From: JAICYJ01 sp035695105
Lineage (GTDB): Bacteria > Actinomycetota > Thermoleophilia > Gaiellales > JAICJC01
Direction of reading: 5' to 3'
NCBI GenBank assembly: GCA_035695105.1
Contig: DASSEV010000043.1
Span: 62,001 to 126,000, forward strand
DNA length: 64,000 nt
How positions within the stretch are numbered: the stretch's first letter is position 1; the number at the start of each line of letters is the position of its first letter. Below are positions 24,293-33,393 of the stretch, piece by piece. The notes below the pieces were generated by a model that did no database searches, was not told the origin of the DNA, and saw only the letters and a program-made list of their open reading frames with translations. Position numbers and translations under genes: made by a program.

Positions 24293-25799
24293 CCCGCGAG
24301 CTGCGCGCGAGCCGCGCGAGCGGCCCGGGCAGGAAGCCGTCCTCGTCGTCGAACGCCGACGTCATCACGAGGGCGGCCGCATAGGCGAGGGTCGCGCCGG
24401 CCGCGCCGCCGAGGATGGCGAGCGCGGCCGGCGCACCGTCGAGGGCCACCCGGAGCAGGCCCGCCACCACGACGAACACCGCCAGGGCGACGCTGACCGG
24501 CTGCGCCCAGCGGCCGAACGGCTGCATGTGCAGCACGTCCCACACCTGCCATAGCCGGTACACGTTCCAGGCCACGATCGAGATGCCCCATGCCAGGCCG
24601 GCGCCGACCATGCCGTAGGGCGGGATCAGGGCGAGGTTGAGGACGACGTTCAGGATGAGCGCGGCCACGCTGTTCTTGAGCACGAGGTCGGAGCGCCCGA
24701 TCATCGTCACCACGTGCCCGCAGGGTCCGGTCGCGGCGTTGACCGTCTGGCCGATCGCGAGCAGCGCCATCGGCCATGCGCCGCGGCTGTACGAGGGGGC
24801 GTAGAGCAGCGTCACGATCGGCGTTGCGAACAGCGCGAGGAACAGGAGCGGCGGGCAGCCCGCGATCGTCGACCACTTGGTCGCGAAGCCGTACATCCGC
24901 GCCAGGCCGGCACGGTCGGAGAGCGCGTACATCCGCCCGATCTGCGGCTGGAATGCGATGCCGATCGGCAGGATGAACATCATCCCGAACAGCACCGTGC
25001 GGGTCGCGATCGAGTAGACGGCGACGTCCGCCGGCGGGCGCCACAGCCCGAGCAGCAGCGTGTCCGCCCACAGCAGCCCGACGCCGGCCAGCGATGCACC
25101 CCACTGGTTGGCGCTGAAGCGGATCAGGTCGCGCGAGTCGACGGCACGTGCCTGCCTGTAGCTGCCGGTGACGCCGCGCGCAGCCAGTGCCGCGGCCGCC
25201 AGCGTGATGTAGGAGGCGATGGTGAAGGCCACGGCCGTCCCGTTCAATCCGGTGCCGAGGGCGAGCGCCCCGGCGACCAGCACCACGCGGACGACCCCGT
25301 CGGTGATCTGATCGACCACGACATACGCCCGCATGCGCCCGGTGCCGCGGGTCGCGCCGATGAACACCATCTGCAGCACCACTGCCGGCAGAGACAGCAC
25401 CATCACCCGCAGCACGAAGGCAAGGTCGTGCGCCCCGAACACGGTGGCCAGCCGGGGAGCCAGGCCGAACACGATGGCGGCGATGACGACCGACGCACCC
25501 CCGGCCAGCAGCGCCGCCAGCGCGACCGCGCCGCGCGCATGTGCGAACTCGCCGCGGGCCCGGTGGACGGCCACGTAGCGCACAGCCGTCACGTCCAGCC
25601 CCAGCACTGCCAGAACGGACAACAGCCGCACGGCTGCGAAGCCCTCGAAGAAGATGCCTGCGGCGCGCTGGTCGAGCCACCGGCCGATCATCAGCACCAG
25701 AGCGAACTGCAGGGCGTTCGCGGCGGCAAGCCCGACGAAGTTGAAGGCCGATCGCTGGACGAGCGCGGTGGTCTCCGGCTTGGCTGCGTCCGCGCTCAC
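24282..25799 (-). CDS. Wzx-like oligosaccharide flippase (MVF/PST family)
   Basis: 505 residues, GTG start 9 nt after a TAGACT box on the minus strand (25814-25809). Twelve to fourteen membrane helices. It has the polysaccharide synthesis pattern: an N-terminal 'SAFNFVGLAAANALQFALVLMIGRWLDQRAAGIFF', a 'RFSANQWGASLAGVGLLWADTLLLGLW' helix pair at the start of the second half, and 'AYSRGAWPMALLAIGQ'-like and 'LNVVLNLALIPPYGMVGAGLAWGIS' segments of the C-terminal bundle. It should move undecaprenyl-linked repeat units to the outer leaflet, supplying the polymerases at 401 and 8451. It overlaps the GHL15 gene at its 3' end. Confidence 0.9.
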   Translation of the reverse strand: MSADAAKPETTALVQRSAFNFVGLAAANALQFALVLMIGRWLDQRAAGIFFEGFAAVRLLSVLAVLGLDVTAVRYVAVHRARGEFAHARGAVALAALLAGGASVVIAAIVFGLAPRLATVFGAHDLAFVLRVMVLSLPAVVLQMVFIGATRGTGRMRAYVVVDQITDGVVRVVLVAGALALGTGLNGTAVAFTIASYITLAAAALAARGVTGSYRQARAVDSRDLIRFSANQWGASLAGVGLLWADTLLLGLWRPPADVAVYSIATRTVLFGMMFILPIGIAFQPQIGRMYALSDRAGLARMYGFATKWSTIAGCPPLLFLALFATPIVTLLYAPSYSRGAWPMALLAIGQTVNAATGPCGHVVTMIGRSDLVLKNSVAALILNVVLNLALIPPYGMVGAGLAWGISIVAWNVYRLWQVWDVLHMQPFGRWAQPVSVALAVFVVVAGLLRVALDGAPAALAILGGAAGATLAYAAALVMTSAFDDEDGFLPGPLARLARSSRATS

Positions 25800-25944
25800 G
25801 GTGCTTCCAGTCTACGCGCGGCCCCGTCGCAGCGCGATGGTGAAGATCGCTTCCCGGATGTCGATAACCCCGGTCGGGTCCGGGGGGATCCAACGGCCCG
25901 GCGGCGGCCGGGTCCCCCTGCAAACACACCAGGGGGTTTCACCA

Positions 25945-27147
25945 ATGAGACGCTTCATCGCCGCCGCCGCCGCGGCATGCGCGCTTGCCGCGGCCGTTCC
26001 CGCCGCGTCCGCGAGCACCTACACCGCGACGTCGGCGAAGTTCGCAGACACCACCGCCGGCATCCACCTGTGGGCGCCGATCCACGAGCCAGGCGGGAGG
26101 TTCGCCAGCCAGAGCGATGCCGTCGCCGCGGCCCGCCGCTTCGACCTGATGACGATCCGCATCGGCCAGCTCGGCACCTACACGGCCGCGATGCGCGCGG
26201 CCAATCCGAACCTGCGGATCTACGTCTACATCAACGGCACGTACCTCTACAAGGCGAACCTCGGGCAGGTCTCGCCGTCGATCCTCGCCCACACCTCGAG
26301 CGGGGCGCTGGTCCAGTCCAACACCTTCGGCAACTACCTCGGCACGCCGTCGAACGCCGCCTGGATCGCCTACAAGCAGAAGGAGTGCCAGAGCGCGATC
26401 GCCGAGACGGGGGCGGACGGCTGCTACATGGACATGCTGGGCAGCGCGCCGACGATGGCTGGATACAACACCGGGGTGCCGATCAACCCGGCGACCGGCA
26501 AGGCCTGGACGAAGGCCGAGTGGCTGCGGGCGACGGCCGCGCTGGCAGGCAGGGTGTCGGCGTACGTCGCCAGGCCGGTGCTCGGCAACGGCTTTGGCAA
26601 CGGCCCCCGCTACTTCGACCGTACCGCCCCCTCGAAGGTGCTGCTGACGGGTGCCGTCGGATCCACCGCGGAGGCGTGGCTGAAGGCTCCCGCCGCTTCC
26701 GCCACCTCGTATGAGAGCGAGGCGCAGTGGACGCAGGAGGTCGACCTGCTCGCCGACGACAACACCGCGGGCGGCGTGGCGCTGACCATGACGAAGACCT
26801 GGGGCGGCGGCACGGCGGCGCAGAAGGAGGCCTACCGGCTGTACGCGCTCGCGAGCTTCCTGCTCGGCAACAGCGGGCACTCCTACTTCTACTTCTCGGC
26901 CGACAGGCCGGACAAGGCGACGACCGACTCGCCGCTCTACCACCTGCCGCTCGGGTCGCCGACCGGCGCATACACGCACAGCGGCGGCGTCTATCAGCGC
27001 TCGTTCGGCAACGGCCGGGTGCTGGTCAACCCATCGACCGCCACCGTCAGGCTGGCGCTCGGCGCCACCTACCGCACGCCCTCCGGGAGCTCCGTCACGT
27101 CGGTGACGCTGCCGCCGCATGCGGCGCAGATCCTGACGCTCGGCTGA
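25945..27147 (+). CDS. Secreted GHL15-like putative glycoside hydrolase (paralogue 2)
   Basis: 400 residues from ATG 25945, with AGGGGG at 25931-25936 as ribosome-binding site; the frame is open further upstream only as a shadow of the flippase gene. Signal peptide ~1-24 ('AAAVPAASAS'). The mature protein has 'GIHLWAPIHEPGG', 'NPNLRIYVYINGTYLYK', 'SSGALVQSNTFGNYLG', 'DGCYMDMLGSAP' with the conserved Asp, 'PVLGNGFGNGPRYF' and 'LALTMTKTWGGGT'-like strands, then a C-terminal beta-domain. It is clearly paralogous to 28298-29506 across the whole length. Same tentative role in extracellular glycan processing. Confidence 0.78.
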   Translation: MRRFIAAAAAACALAAAVPAASASTYTATSAKFADTTAGIHLWAPIHEPGGRFASQSDAVAAARRFDLMTIRIGQLGTYTAAMRAANPNLRIYVYINGTYLYKANLGQVSPSILAHTSSGALVQSNTFGNYLGTPSNAAWIAYKQKECQSAIAETGADGCYMDMLGSAPTMAGYNTGVPINPATGKAWTKAEWLRATAALAGRVSAYVARPVLGNGFGNGPRYFDRTAPSKVLLTGAVGSTAEAWLKAPAASATSYESEAQWTQEVDLLADDNTAGGVALTMTKTWGGGTAAQKEAYRLYALASFLLGNSGHSYFYFSADRPDKATTDSPLYHLPLGSPTGAYTHSGGVYQRSFGNGRVLVNPSTATVRLALGATYRTPSGSSVTSVTLPPHAAQILTLG

Positions 27148-27153
27148 GGCCGG

Positions 27154-28158
27154 CTACCGGGAGGTCTCGCCGCCGTCCCCGTCCGGGGCGGCGGCGAGCT
27201 GCCGGTCGAGCGCCTCGTCGAGGCGGCCCGTCAGCTCGTCGCAGTGCCGGCGGATGACGGGGTCGATGTCGAGCGGGCGCCGCTCCGGGGCGGCGCGGCG
27301 CTCGATGTGCACCGAGAGCGACGGGTCGAACGGGAAGTCGAGGAACCCGCACAGCGCCCGCATGTTGGCATCCGGGTCGGCGAGGAACCGGTCGTACGAG
27401 GCGAGCGCGACGTCGGCGCGCCGGTCGAGGCCCTGCTCGAAGTAGAGGGAGTTGCGCACGTACCAGAACAGCGCGGCGGCCGACTCGGGCGTCATCGCGG
27501 CGTAGTCGAAGCTCTCGATCAGGGCGAGGTTCTCCGCCGAGAGGCCTCGCGCCTGCCAGCGGTCGAGCCCGCGCCCGGCGGCGATCTCGCCCAGCACGTT
27601 CAGGTTGTTCGTGCCGAACTTGGCCAGCGCCGAGCGTACCCGCCCGTCCACGTTCCGGTACGCCCACACCGCCCGGCCGTGGCTTGGGGTGCCGAGCGTG
27701 TCGAGGATCTCGGCCACCCGGTGGGAATCGCAGAGCGGCTTGAAGAGCACGTAGCGGTGCCCCGAACGCATCACAAGGTCGCGGATGACGGGATCCGGCC
27801 GCAGCTGGAACCGCTCGAAGGCATCGCCGTCGTTCTCGTTTCGCACCTCGAACTCCGGCGAGCGCTCCAGCCCGCGGACGAGCATGTTCGTCCCCGACCG
27901 CTGCACGCCGACCAGGTAGACGGGGATCGCGTTGGGGGCGACGTGATGGGCACCGCGCCAGCGCCGCTTGCGCATCGCGAGCGGGATCCGCTCGAGCGGG
28001 TTCAGCTGATCCTCCTCGATCAGCCTGCGGAACCCGTGCCTGCGCCCCCACTCCCAGTGGCGCCGGAGCCGCATCGCGATCCAGCGCGCCCGGGACTCGC
28101 GTCCGCTCTCCGTCTGCACGGCGGAAGTCTTGCAGACGGCCGGGACGGCCGATTCCAC
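27154..28158 (-). CDS. Sulfotransferase family protein
   Basis: 334 residues from a GTG; a later ATG (residue ~29) is possible. The 5'-PSB loop 'VYLVGVQRSGTNMLVRGLERSPEF' binds the PAPS phosphosulfate, and 'VWAYRNVDGRVRSALAKFG' supplies the 3'-phosphate-binding Arg/Ser. The C-terminal part has 'ALASYDRFLADPDANMRALCGFLDFPFDP', the family's Y-(E/D)-x-L helix. It should transfer sulfate to a hydroxyl of a glycan or lipid in the cytoplasm. With the partial homologue at 1-404 this makes two sulfotransferases in the locus, so a sulfated polysaccharide is plausible. It lies between two GHL15 genes that run the other way. Confidence 0.88.
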   Translation of the reverse strand: MESAVPAVCKTSAVQTESGRESRARWIAMRLRRHWEWGRRHGFRRLIEEDQLNPLERIPLAMRKRRWRGAHHVAPNAIPVYLVGVQRSGTNMLVRGLERSPEFEVRNENDGDAFERFQLRPDPVIRDLVMRSGHRYVLFKPLCDSHRVAEILDTLGTPSHGRAVWAYRNVDGRVRSALAKFGTNNLNVLGEIAAGRGLDRWQARGLSAENLALIESFDYAAMTPESAAALFWYVRNSLYFEQGLDRRADVALASYDRFLADPDANMRALCGFLDFPFDPSLSVHIERRAAPERRPLDIDPVIRRHCDELTGRLDEALDRQLAAAPDGDGGETSR

Positions 28159-28297
28159 AGCACGCTGTAAATAATCAGTAAGTCACGCGTCCGGCATATC
28201 ACGCAGGTGAGCAGGCCGGCCGATACAGCCCCTGGGTCTAGGGGTGCGCGCGCCACACGGAGCGGCACCCGAACACATGCAGAACACGGGGGGAAAC

Positions 28298-29506
28298 GTG
28301 AAACGGCTAATGGCGGTGGCCGCGGCCACGGTCGCGACGATGGTGGCGGTTGCGACTGCGCACGGTACGGGCTCGGTGCAGACGGCGGCAAGCGCCGGCT
28401 TCGTGAGCAGCTCGAACGGCATCCATCTGTGGGCGCCGATGCACACGGCTCCGCAGACATTCCAGAGCGAGTCCGCGGCGGTGGACGCCGCGCAGCGGTT
28501 CGATCTGATCACGTTCAATCCCCGTCAGCTGGGCGGGTACGCGGCCGCGATGAAGGCGGCGAACCCGAACCTGAAGCTGTTCGTGTACCTGAACGGCACG
28601 TTCCTGTACAAGCGGCTGTACGGCACTGTGCCGAACTCGATCCTCGCCCACGGCGCCAACGGTCAGCTGCTCCAGTCGCACGGCTATGGCAACTACCTCG
28701 GCGACGTCGGCAACCCCGCGTGGAAGAGCTACGTCGAACAGGGCTGCGCGAAGCTGCTGGCCGGCACCGACTACGACGGCTGCTACCTCGACATGCTGGG
28801 CACCGGGCCGCTGTGGCCCGGCTACCTCACCGGCCTGCCGGTCAATCCGGCGACCGGCCAGGTGTGGACGCGGCTGGACTGGCTGCAGGCGACGAGCGGC
28901 ATCGCGTCCGCCGTGGCGGCGTACACCGGCAAGCCGGTGCTCGGCAACGGCATCGGCAACGGCCCGCGGTACTTCTCGCCGGGCGCACCGAGCAAGATCC
29001 TGCTCGACGGGGCGACCGGTGCCAGCGCCGAGACGTGGACGCGCCAGGCCGGCGCTCCGCTCAGCTACCACGAGCCGATCCAGGCGTGGCAGCAGGAGGT
29101 CAACATGCTGAGCGACGCGAGCAGCACCGGCGGGCTCGCGCTGACGATCACGAAGGCGTGGTCTGCGGGCACCGCCGCGGAGAAGGAGAGCGCGCGGCTG
29201 TACGCGCTGGCCACGTTCCTGCTCGGCAACGACGGCGACTCGTACTTCTACTTCACGGCCAACAAGACCGACCCGGCGACGCTCGACGATCCGCTGTATC
29301 ACCTGCAGATCGGCAGCCCTGTCGGCGGCTACGTCGTCCAGAACGGCGCCTACGTCCGCACCTTCACCAACGGCAAGGTCGTGGTCAACCCGACCGCGTC
29401 GGTGGTGTCGGTCGACCTGGGTGGCTCGTACCGGCGCCCCGACGGGTCGTACGCGCTCGGCGCCACGCTGAGCCCCTACTCGGCTCAGATCTTCACGACC
29501 GCCTGA
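28298..29506 (+). CDS. Secreted GHL15-like putative glycoside hydrolase (paralogue 3)
   Basis: 402 residues from GTG 28298, preceded by a G-rich ribosome-binding site; upstream in-frame starts would add a non-signal extension. The signal peptide covers ~1-32. Conserved with paralogue 2: 'GIHLWAPMHTAP', 'NPNLKLFVYLNGTFLYK', 'NGQLLQSHGYGNYLG', 'YDGCYLDMLGTGP', 'PVLGNGIGNGPRYF', 'GGLALTITKAWSAGT', 'DSYFYFTANK' and the C-terminal 'GKVVVNPTASVVSVDLGGSY' domain. Catalytic activity is not shown for the family; the Asp of the C-Y-(M/L)-D-M-L-G motif is the best candidate. The intergenic distance to the BNR gene is 77 bp. Confidence 0.78.
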   Translation: MKRLMAVAAATVATMVAVATAHGTGSVQTAASAGFVSSSNGIHLWAPMHTAPQTFQSESAAVDAAQRFDLITFNPRQLGGYAAAMKAANPNLKLFVYLNGTFLYKRLYGTVPNSILAHGANGQLLQSHGYGNYLGDVGNPAWKSYVEQGCAKLLAGTDYDGCYLDMLGTGPLWPGYLTGLPVNPATGQVWTRLDWLQATSGIASAVAAYTGKPVLGNGIGNGPRYFSPGAPSKILLDGATGASAETWTRQAGAPLSYHEPIQAWQQEVNMLSDASSTGGLALTITKAWSAGTAAEKESARLYALATFLLGNDGDSYFYFTANKTDPATLDDPLYHLQIGSPVGGYVVQNGAYVRTFTNGKVVVNPTASVVSVDLGGSYRRPDGSYALGATLSPYSAQIFTTA

Positions 29507-29583
29507 TCACCGGTCGCGGCCCCCGCCCGCGGCGCCGGCGAGGCTTCTCGCCGGCGCCGCGAGGTGGTACCTTCGCCGCGGGC

Positions 29584-31728
29584 ATGATCCGACCGCGAAC
29601 GCTCCTCCTGCTGGTGCTCGCGGCGTCCTCGCTGGTTCCGACGGCCGCTGCTCGCGCAGGCACGTTCACGTTCTCCCCCACGGGGCTCGAGGGGGGCGGT
29701 TTCCAGAACGTCGTCGCCGCGGATCCCGCCAACACCTCCATCCTGCTGTCCGGCGGCGACGTCTCGGGTATCGAGCGCTCGACCGACGGCGGGCAGAGCT
29801 GGAGCACAGCAAACGCGGGCCTGGTCGGCCGCACGCAGCTGGAGGTGGCGGCGTTCCTGTTCTCGCCGCTCGACGCCACGCACGTGTATGCGGCGATCGG
29901 CGACGCAGGGGCCGGCGGCGGCCTGTTCGAGTCCGACGACTCGGGCGTCACCTGGACGCTGCGCTCCGCCGTGCCTCAGTTCGCCGGCGGCAACGCGAAG
30001 ACGGCCGGCCTTCCGGCCGAGCACCCGCGGTCGACGGGGAACCTGCTCGCGCAGGATCCGGTCAGCGGGTCGCTCTACGCGGCCACCTTCAACCAGGGCG
30101 TGATGCGCTCCGACGACGGCGGCAGCACGTGGGTTCCGCTCGGGCTCTCCGGCGTCTACCTGCGCACGCTGCTGCTCGACCCGGCGAATCCGGACGTGCT
30201 GTACGCCGGCAGCTACGGCGCGGGCATCTACCGGACGACCGACGCCGCCGGCTCGGGCGGGTTCACGCAGCTCGCCGGCGGAGCGCCCTCCACCGTCGAG
30301 GAGCTGGCGGCGGCCGGCGGCACCATCTATGCGGCGGCCGGCACGGCCGGCGTGTTCAGCTCGGGCGACGGCGGCGACACGTGGAGCGCGCTCGGCGTCG
30401 GCCAGCTGACGGCCGGGTCGATGTGGACCTCGATCGCCGCCTGGCGGGCGTGCGACGGGTCGGTGACGCTGTACGCCGGCGCCGACCAGTCGACGCCGAA
30501 CGCGATCGTGCGGTCGGCCGACGGCGGGGCGACGTGGTCATCGGTCACCAGCGACGCGACGCGCATCCACACCACGGTGGGCGGGCCGTCCGGGGCGCCA
30601 TGGTGGCTGGCCGGCAGGGCGGCATTCATGCTCGGCGGCAAGAGCTCGACGCCCGCGGAGATCACCCTGGTGTCCGGGGCGGACGCCTGCGCGCAGCCCG
30701 ACGTGCTGGTGGCGGGGCGCTCGGGGATCTGGCGATCGTCCAATGCCGGCGGCGACTGGTACCCGATGGTCGGGAACATGGGCGTCACGCTGGTGCAGAC
30801 GCTGGCGCTCGACCCGGCCGCACCGTCGTCCATCGACGTGGCCGCGACCGACTGGACGTTCCTCACGTCCTCTGACGCGCTCGCCGACGTCACGTCCCCG
30901 TTGATCAAGAAGGCGGCGTCGACGGGCTTCGACGTGGCGATCGACTCGACCATCCGGCCCTCGCGGGTGTACGTCGCCACCGGGAACCGCGACAACAACA
31001 CCCAGGGAAAGATCTTCTCGGCGGCCAGCCCGTCGGCGTCCGCGTCCTGGACGGACGAGCTGCTGCCGGTCGCCAAGCGGCCGCTCGCCATCGCCGTCGG
31101 CAAGACCACGGCCGGCGCGCGCGTGCTGCTGGCGGCTGTCGACGCGGGCGGCATCTACCGGAAGATGGGCACGGCCTGGACGCACATCTCCACGCCGGCG
31201 ATGACGCTCAAGACGGGCGCGAAGCCGATCCAGATGCTGTGGCCGGCCGGCACCCAGCTGGTCTACCTGTACGACCACCGCAGCGGCATCTGGCGCTCCA
31301 ACAACGGCGGGTCGACGTGGGTGAAGATCTGGGCGAAGAACTCACAGGGCGACCTGAAGGGATTCATCGCCACCGATGCCACGGGGTCGACCCTGTGGGT
31401 CTCGACCGGTGGAACGCTGTACCGGATCGCCAATGCCCCGACCGGCACGGTCACCGCCGGCACGATGACGCCGGTTGCCGTGCTGACGGTGCCGGCGCCG
31501 GGCCCGGTCGCCGTTGCCCCGAATGGCACCGTGTACCTCGCGGTGCAGCCGACGGCGGGCGTGCCGGCGCAGCTGCTCGCCTCCCCGGACGGCGGTGCGA
31601 CGTGGAGCGACGTCGCTGACGACGTCTACCGGTCGACGGCGCTGCTGCCGTACCGGCTGGTCGTCGATCCGACGGGTGGGATCTGGGTGTGCCTGGCCGG
31701 AAACGGCGTGCTGCGCGGCGTGCCCTGA
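29584..31728 (+). CDS. Secreted BNR/sortilin-type beta-propeller protein
   Basis: 714 residues from ATG 29584, 10 nt after a TACCTT box; the same frame happens to be open for 1.4 kb upstream but that is a shadow of the GHL15 gene. Signal peptide ~1-23 ('PTAAARA'). The rest is repeated Asp-box (BNR) motifs of the form S-x-D-x-G-x-T-W: 'STDGGQSWS', 'SDDSGVTWT', 'SDDGGSTWV', 'SGDGGDTWS', 'SADGGATWS', 'SNNGGSTWV' and 'SPDGGATWS'. These occur in sialidases and VPS10/photosynthesis-type propellers. No sialidase Arg triad is evident. It is probably an extracellular binding or glycan-processing protein of the EPS region. Confidence 0.82.
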   Translation: MIRPRTLLLLVLAASSLVPTAAARAGTFTFSPTGLEGGGFQNVVAADPANTSILLSGGDVSGIERSTDGGQSWSTANAGLVGRTQLEVAAFLFSPLDATHVYAAIGDAGAGGGLFESDDSGVTWTLRSAVPQFAGGNAKTAGLPAEHPRSTGNLLAQDPVSGSLYAATFNQGVMRSDDGGSTWVPLGLSGVYLRTLLLDPANPDVLYAGSYGAGIYRTTDAAGSGGFTQLAGGAPSTVEELAAAGGTIYAAAGTAGVFSSGDGGDTWSALGVGQLTAGSMWTSIAAWRACDGSVTLYAGADQSTPNAIVRSADGGATWSSVTSDATRIHTTVGGPSGAPWWLAGRAAFMLGGKSSTPAEITLVSGADACAQPDVLVAGRSGIWRSSNAGGDWYPMVGNMGVTLVQTLALDPAAPSSIDVAATDWTFLTSSDALADVTSPLIKKAASTGFDVAIDSTIRPSRVYVATGNRDNNTQGKIFSAASPSASASWTDELLPVAKRPLAIAVGKTTAGARVLLAAVDAGGIYRKMGTAWTHISTPAMTLKTGAKPIQMLWPAGTQLVYLYDHRSGIWRSNNGGSTWVKIWAKNSQGDLKGFIATDATGSTLWVSTGGTLYRIANAPTGTVTAGTMTPVAVLTVPAPGPVAVAPNGTVYLAVQPTAGVPAQLLASPDGGATWSDVADDVYRSTALLPYRLVVDPTGGIWVCLAGNGVLRGVP

Positions 31729-31734
31729 CCCCGG

Positions 31735-31740
31735 TAGTCT
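31735..31740 (+). promoter_or_regulatory. -10-like box TAGTCT before the carboxyltransferase gene
   Basis: TAGTCT ends 9 nt before ATG 31750, the recurring TAnnnT-to-start spacing of this window; the mRNA would have almost no leader. Confidence 0.35.
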
Positions 31741-31749
31741 GCGCCCTCC

Positions 31750-33309
31750 ATGGCCGAGCACACCACCCAGGAGCGCCTGGAGGCGCTCGAGCAGCTGCGC
31801 CGGGAGGCGCTGCACTCCGGCTCGCCGCGGGCGGTTGAGCGGCACAGGGAGCGGGGCAAGCTGCTCGCCCGCGAGCGCGTGGAGGCGCTGCTCGACCCAG
31901 GCTCCTTCGTCGAGCTGGACGCCTTCGTCCAGCACCGCAGCCCCAACTTCAACATGATGGAGAACCGGCCCTACGGCGACGGCGTCGTCACCGGGCACGG
32001 CACGATCGAGGGACGGCGCGTGTTCGTCTTCTCCCAGGACTTCACGGTGTTCGGTGGCAGCCTGGGGGAGGCGTTCGCCGAGAAGATCGTGAAGGTGATG
32101 GACATGGCGCTGCGATACCGGTGCCCGCTGATCGGGATCAACGACTCCGGCGGCGCTCGCATCCAGGAGGGCGTGGTCTCGCTGGCCGGCTACGCGGACA
32201 TCTTCTACCGCAACGTGCAGGCGTCCGGCGTGATCCCGCAGATCTCGCTCGTGATGGGGCCCTCGGCGGGCGGCGCGGTGTACTCGCCGGCGATGACCGA
32301 CTTCGTCATGATGGTGGAGGAGACCTCGCACATGTTCATCACCGGTCCTGAGGTGGTGAAGACGGTGACCGGCGAGGAGGTGAGCTTCGAGGAGCTCGGC
32401 GGCGCGCGTACGCACGCCTCGCGCAGCGGGGTCGCCCACTTCACGGCGCCGGACGAGCGGGCGCTGATCGAGGACTGCCGCTACCTGCTGTCGTTCCTCC
32501 CCAGCTGGAACGGCGACGGGCCGCCGTGGGAGCCGCCCAGCGACCCGGTCGACCGCGAGGACCCGGAGCTCGACCGGTTGATCCCCGACGAGTCGGCGAA
32601 GCCCTACGACATGCACGACGTGGTGCGGCGGGTGATCGACGACGGCGAGTTCCTCGAGGTGCACGCCGCCTGGGCTGACAACATCATCTGCGGCTTCGCC
32701 CGCCTGGGCGGGTATCCGGTCGGCATCGTCGCCAACCAGCCGCGGTCGCTCGCGGGTGTGCTCGACATCGACAGCTCGACCAAGGCCGGCCGCTTCGTCC
32801 GCACGTGCGACGCCTTCAACGTGCCCGTCGTGACCTTCGTCGACGTCCCCGGGTTCCTGCCCGGCACGTCGCAGGAGTGGGGCGGGATCATCCGCCACGG
32901 CGCGAAGCTGCTCTATGCCTACTGCGAGGCGACCGTCCCCAAGGTCACGGTGATCACGCGCAAGGCCTACGGCGGCGCCTACGACGTCATGGGGTCGAAG
33001 CACGTCGGCGCCGATTTCAACTTCGCGTGGCCGACAGCCGAGGTGGCCGTGATGGGCTCGGACGGCGCGGTCAACATCGTCTTCCGCAAGGAGCTGCAGT
33101 CGGCCGACGACCCGGAGGCGCGCAGGGCGGAGCTGGTCGAGGAGTACCGGGAGCGGTTCGCGAACCCCTTCACCGCGGCGGAGCGCGGGTACGTCGACGA
33201 CGTGATCGAGCCGCGGCGCACGCGGCCCGTGCTGATCACCGCGCTCGAGGCGTGCCGCACCAAGCGCCAGGACACCCCCGCGCGAAAGCACGGCAACATC
33301 CCGCTGTGA
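31750..33309 (+). CDS. pccB: Acyl-CoA (propionyl-CoA) carboxylase, carboxyltransferase beta chain
   Basis: 519 residues, the normal length of actinobacterial AccD/PccB. Both crotonase-like halves are present. The N-terminal one has 'RERGKLLARERVEALLDPGSFVELD', 'FVFSQDFTVFGGSLGE', 'GINDSGGARIQEGV' and 'GPSAGGAVYSPAMTDF'. The C-terminal one has 'GVLDIDSSTKAGRFVRTCDAFN', 'FVDVPGFLPGTSQEWGGIIRHGAKLLYAY' and 'TRKAYGGAYDVMGSKH', with the two oxyanion-hole Gly-Gly pairs. It transfers carboxybiotin CO2 to the alpha carbon of an acyl-CoA. The residue at the biotin-pocket selectivity site sits in a motif usual for propionyl-CoA enzymes, but acetyl-CoA use cannot be excluded. The alpha chain follows at 33394. 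Confidence 0.93.
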   Translation: MAEHTTQERLEALEQLRREALHSGSPRAVERHRERGKLLARERVEALLDPGSFVELDAFVQHRSPNFNMMENRPYGDGVVTGHGTIEGRRVFVFSQDFTVFGGSLGEAFAEKIVKVMDMALRYRCPLIGINDSGGARIQEGVVSLAGYADIFYRNVQASGVIPQISLVMGPSAGGAVYSPAMTDFVMMVEETSHMFITGPEVVKTVTGEEVSFEELGGARTHASRSGVAHFTAPDERALIEDCRYLLSFLPSWNGDGPPWEPPSDPVDREDPELDRLIPDESAKPYDMHDVVRRVIDDGEFLEVHAAWADNIICGFARLGGYPVGIVANQPRSLAGVLDIDSSTKAGRFVRTCDAFNVPVVTFVDVPGFLPGTSQEWGGIIRHGAKLLYAYCEATVPKVTVITRKAYGGAYDVMGSKHVGADFNFAWPTAEVAVMGSDGAVNIVFRKELQSADDPEARRAELVEEYRERFANPFTAAERGYVDDVIEPRRTRPVLITALEACRTKRQDTPARKHGNIPL

Positions 33310-33381
33310 TCAGGACGCGGCCGCAGGCGACGGCCGCGGAGCGGGCGGCGATTGAACGGGCGCTGGCCGCGCTCGGGCTCG

Positions 33382-33387
33382 TAGAAT
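33382..33387 (+). promoter_or_regulatory. -10 box TAGAAT before the biotin carboxylase gene
   Basis: TAGAAT, one base from the TATAAT consensus at two positions, ends 6 nt before ATG 33394, so a transcript from it would be leaderless. Confidence 0.4.
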
Positions 33388-33393
33388 CCGCCG

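Noticed and set aside
24714..26714. 666-codon plus-strand ORF
   Set aside because: Runs antisense to the flippase, then out of frame through a GHL15 gene; composition unlike a protein.
28207..29583. Upstream in-frame extension of the BNR protein
   Set aside because: The frame is open but overlaps a GHL15 gene out of frame; a proper signal peptide begins at 29584.
31342..33291. 649-codon minus-strand ORF
   Set aside because: His/Arg/Asp-rich shadow of the carboxyltransferase gene.
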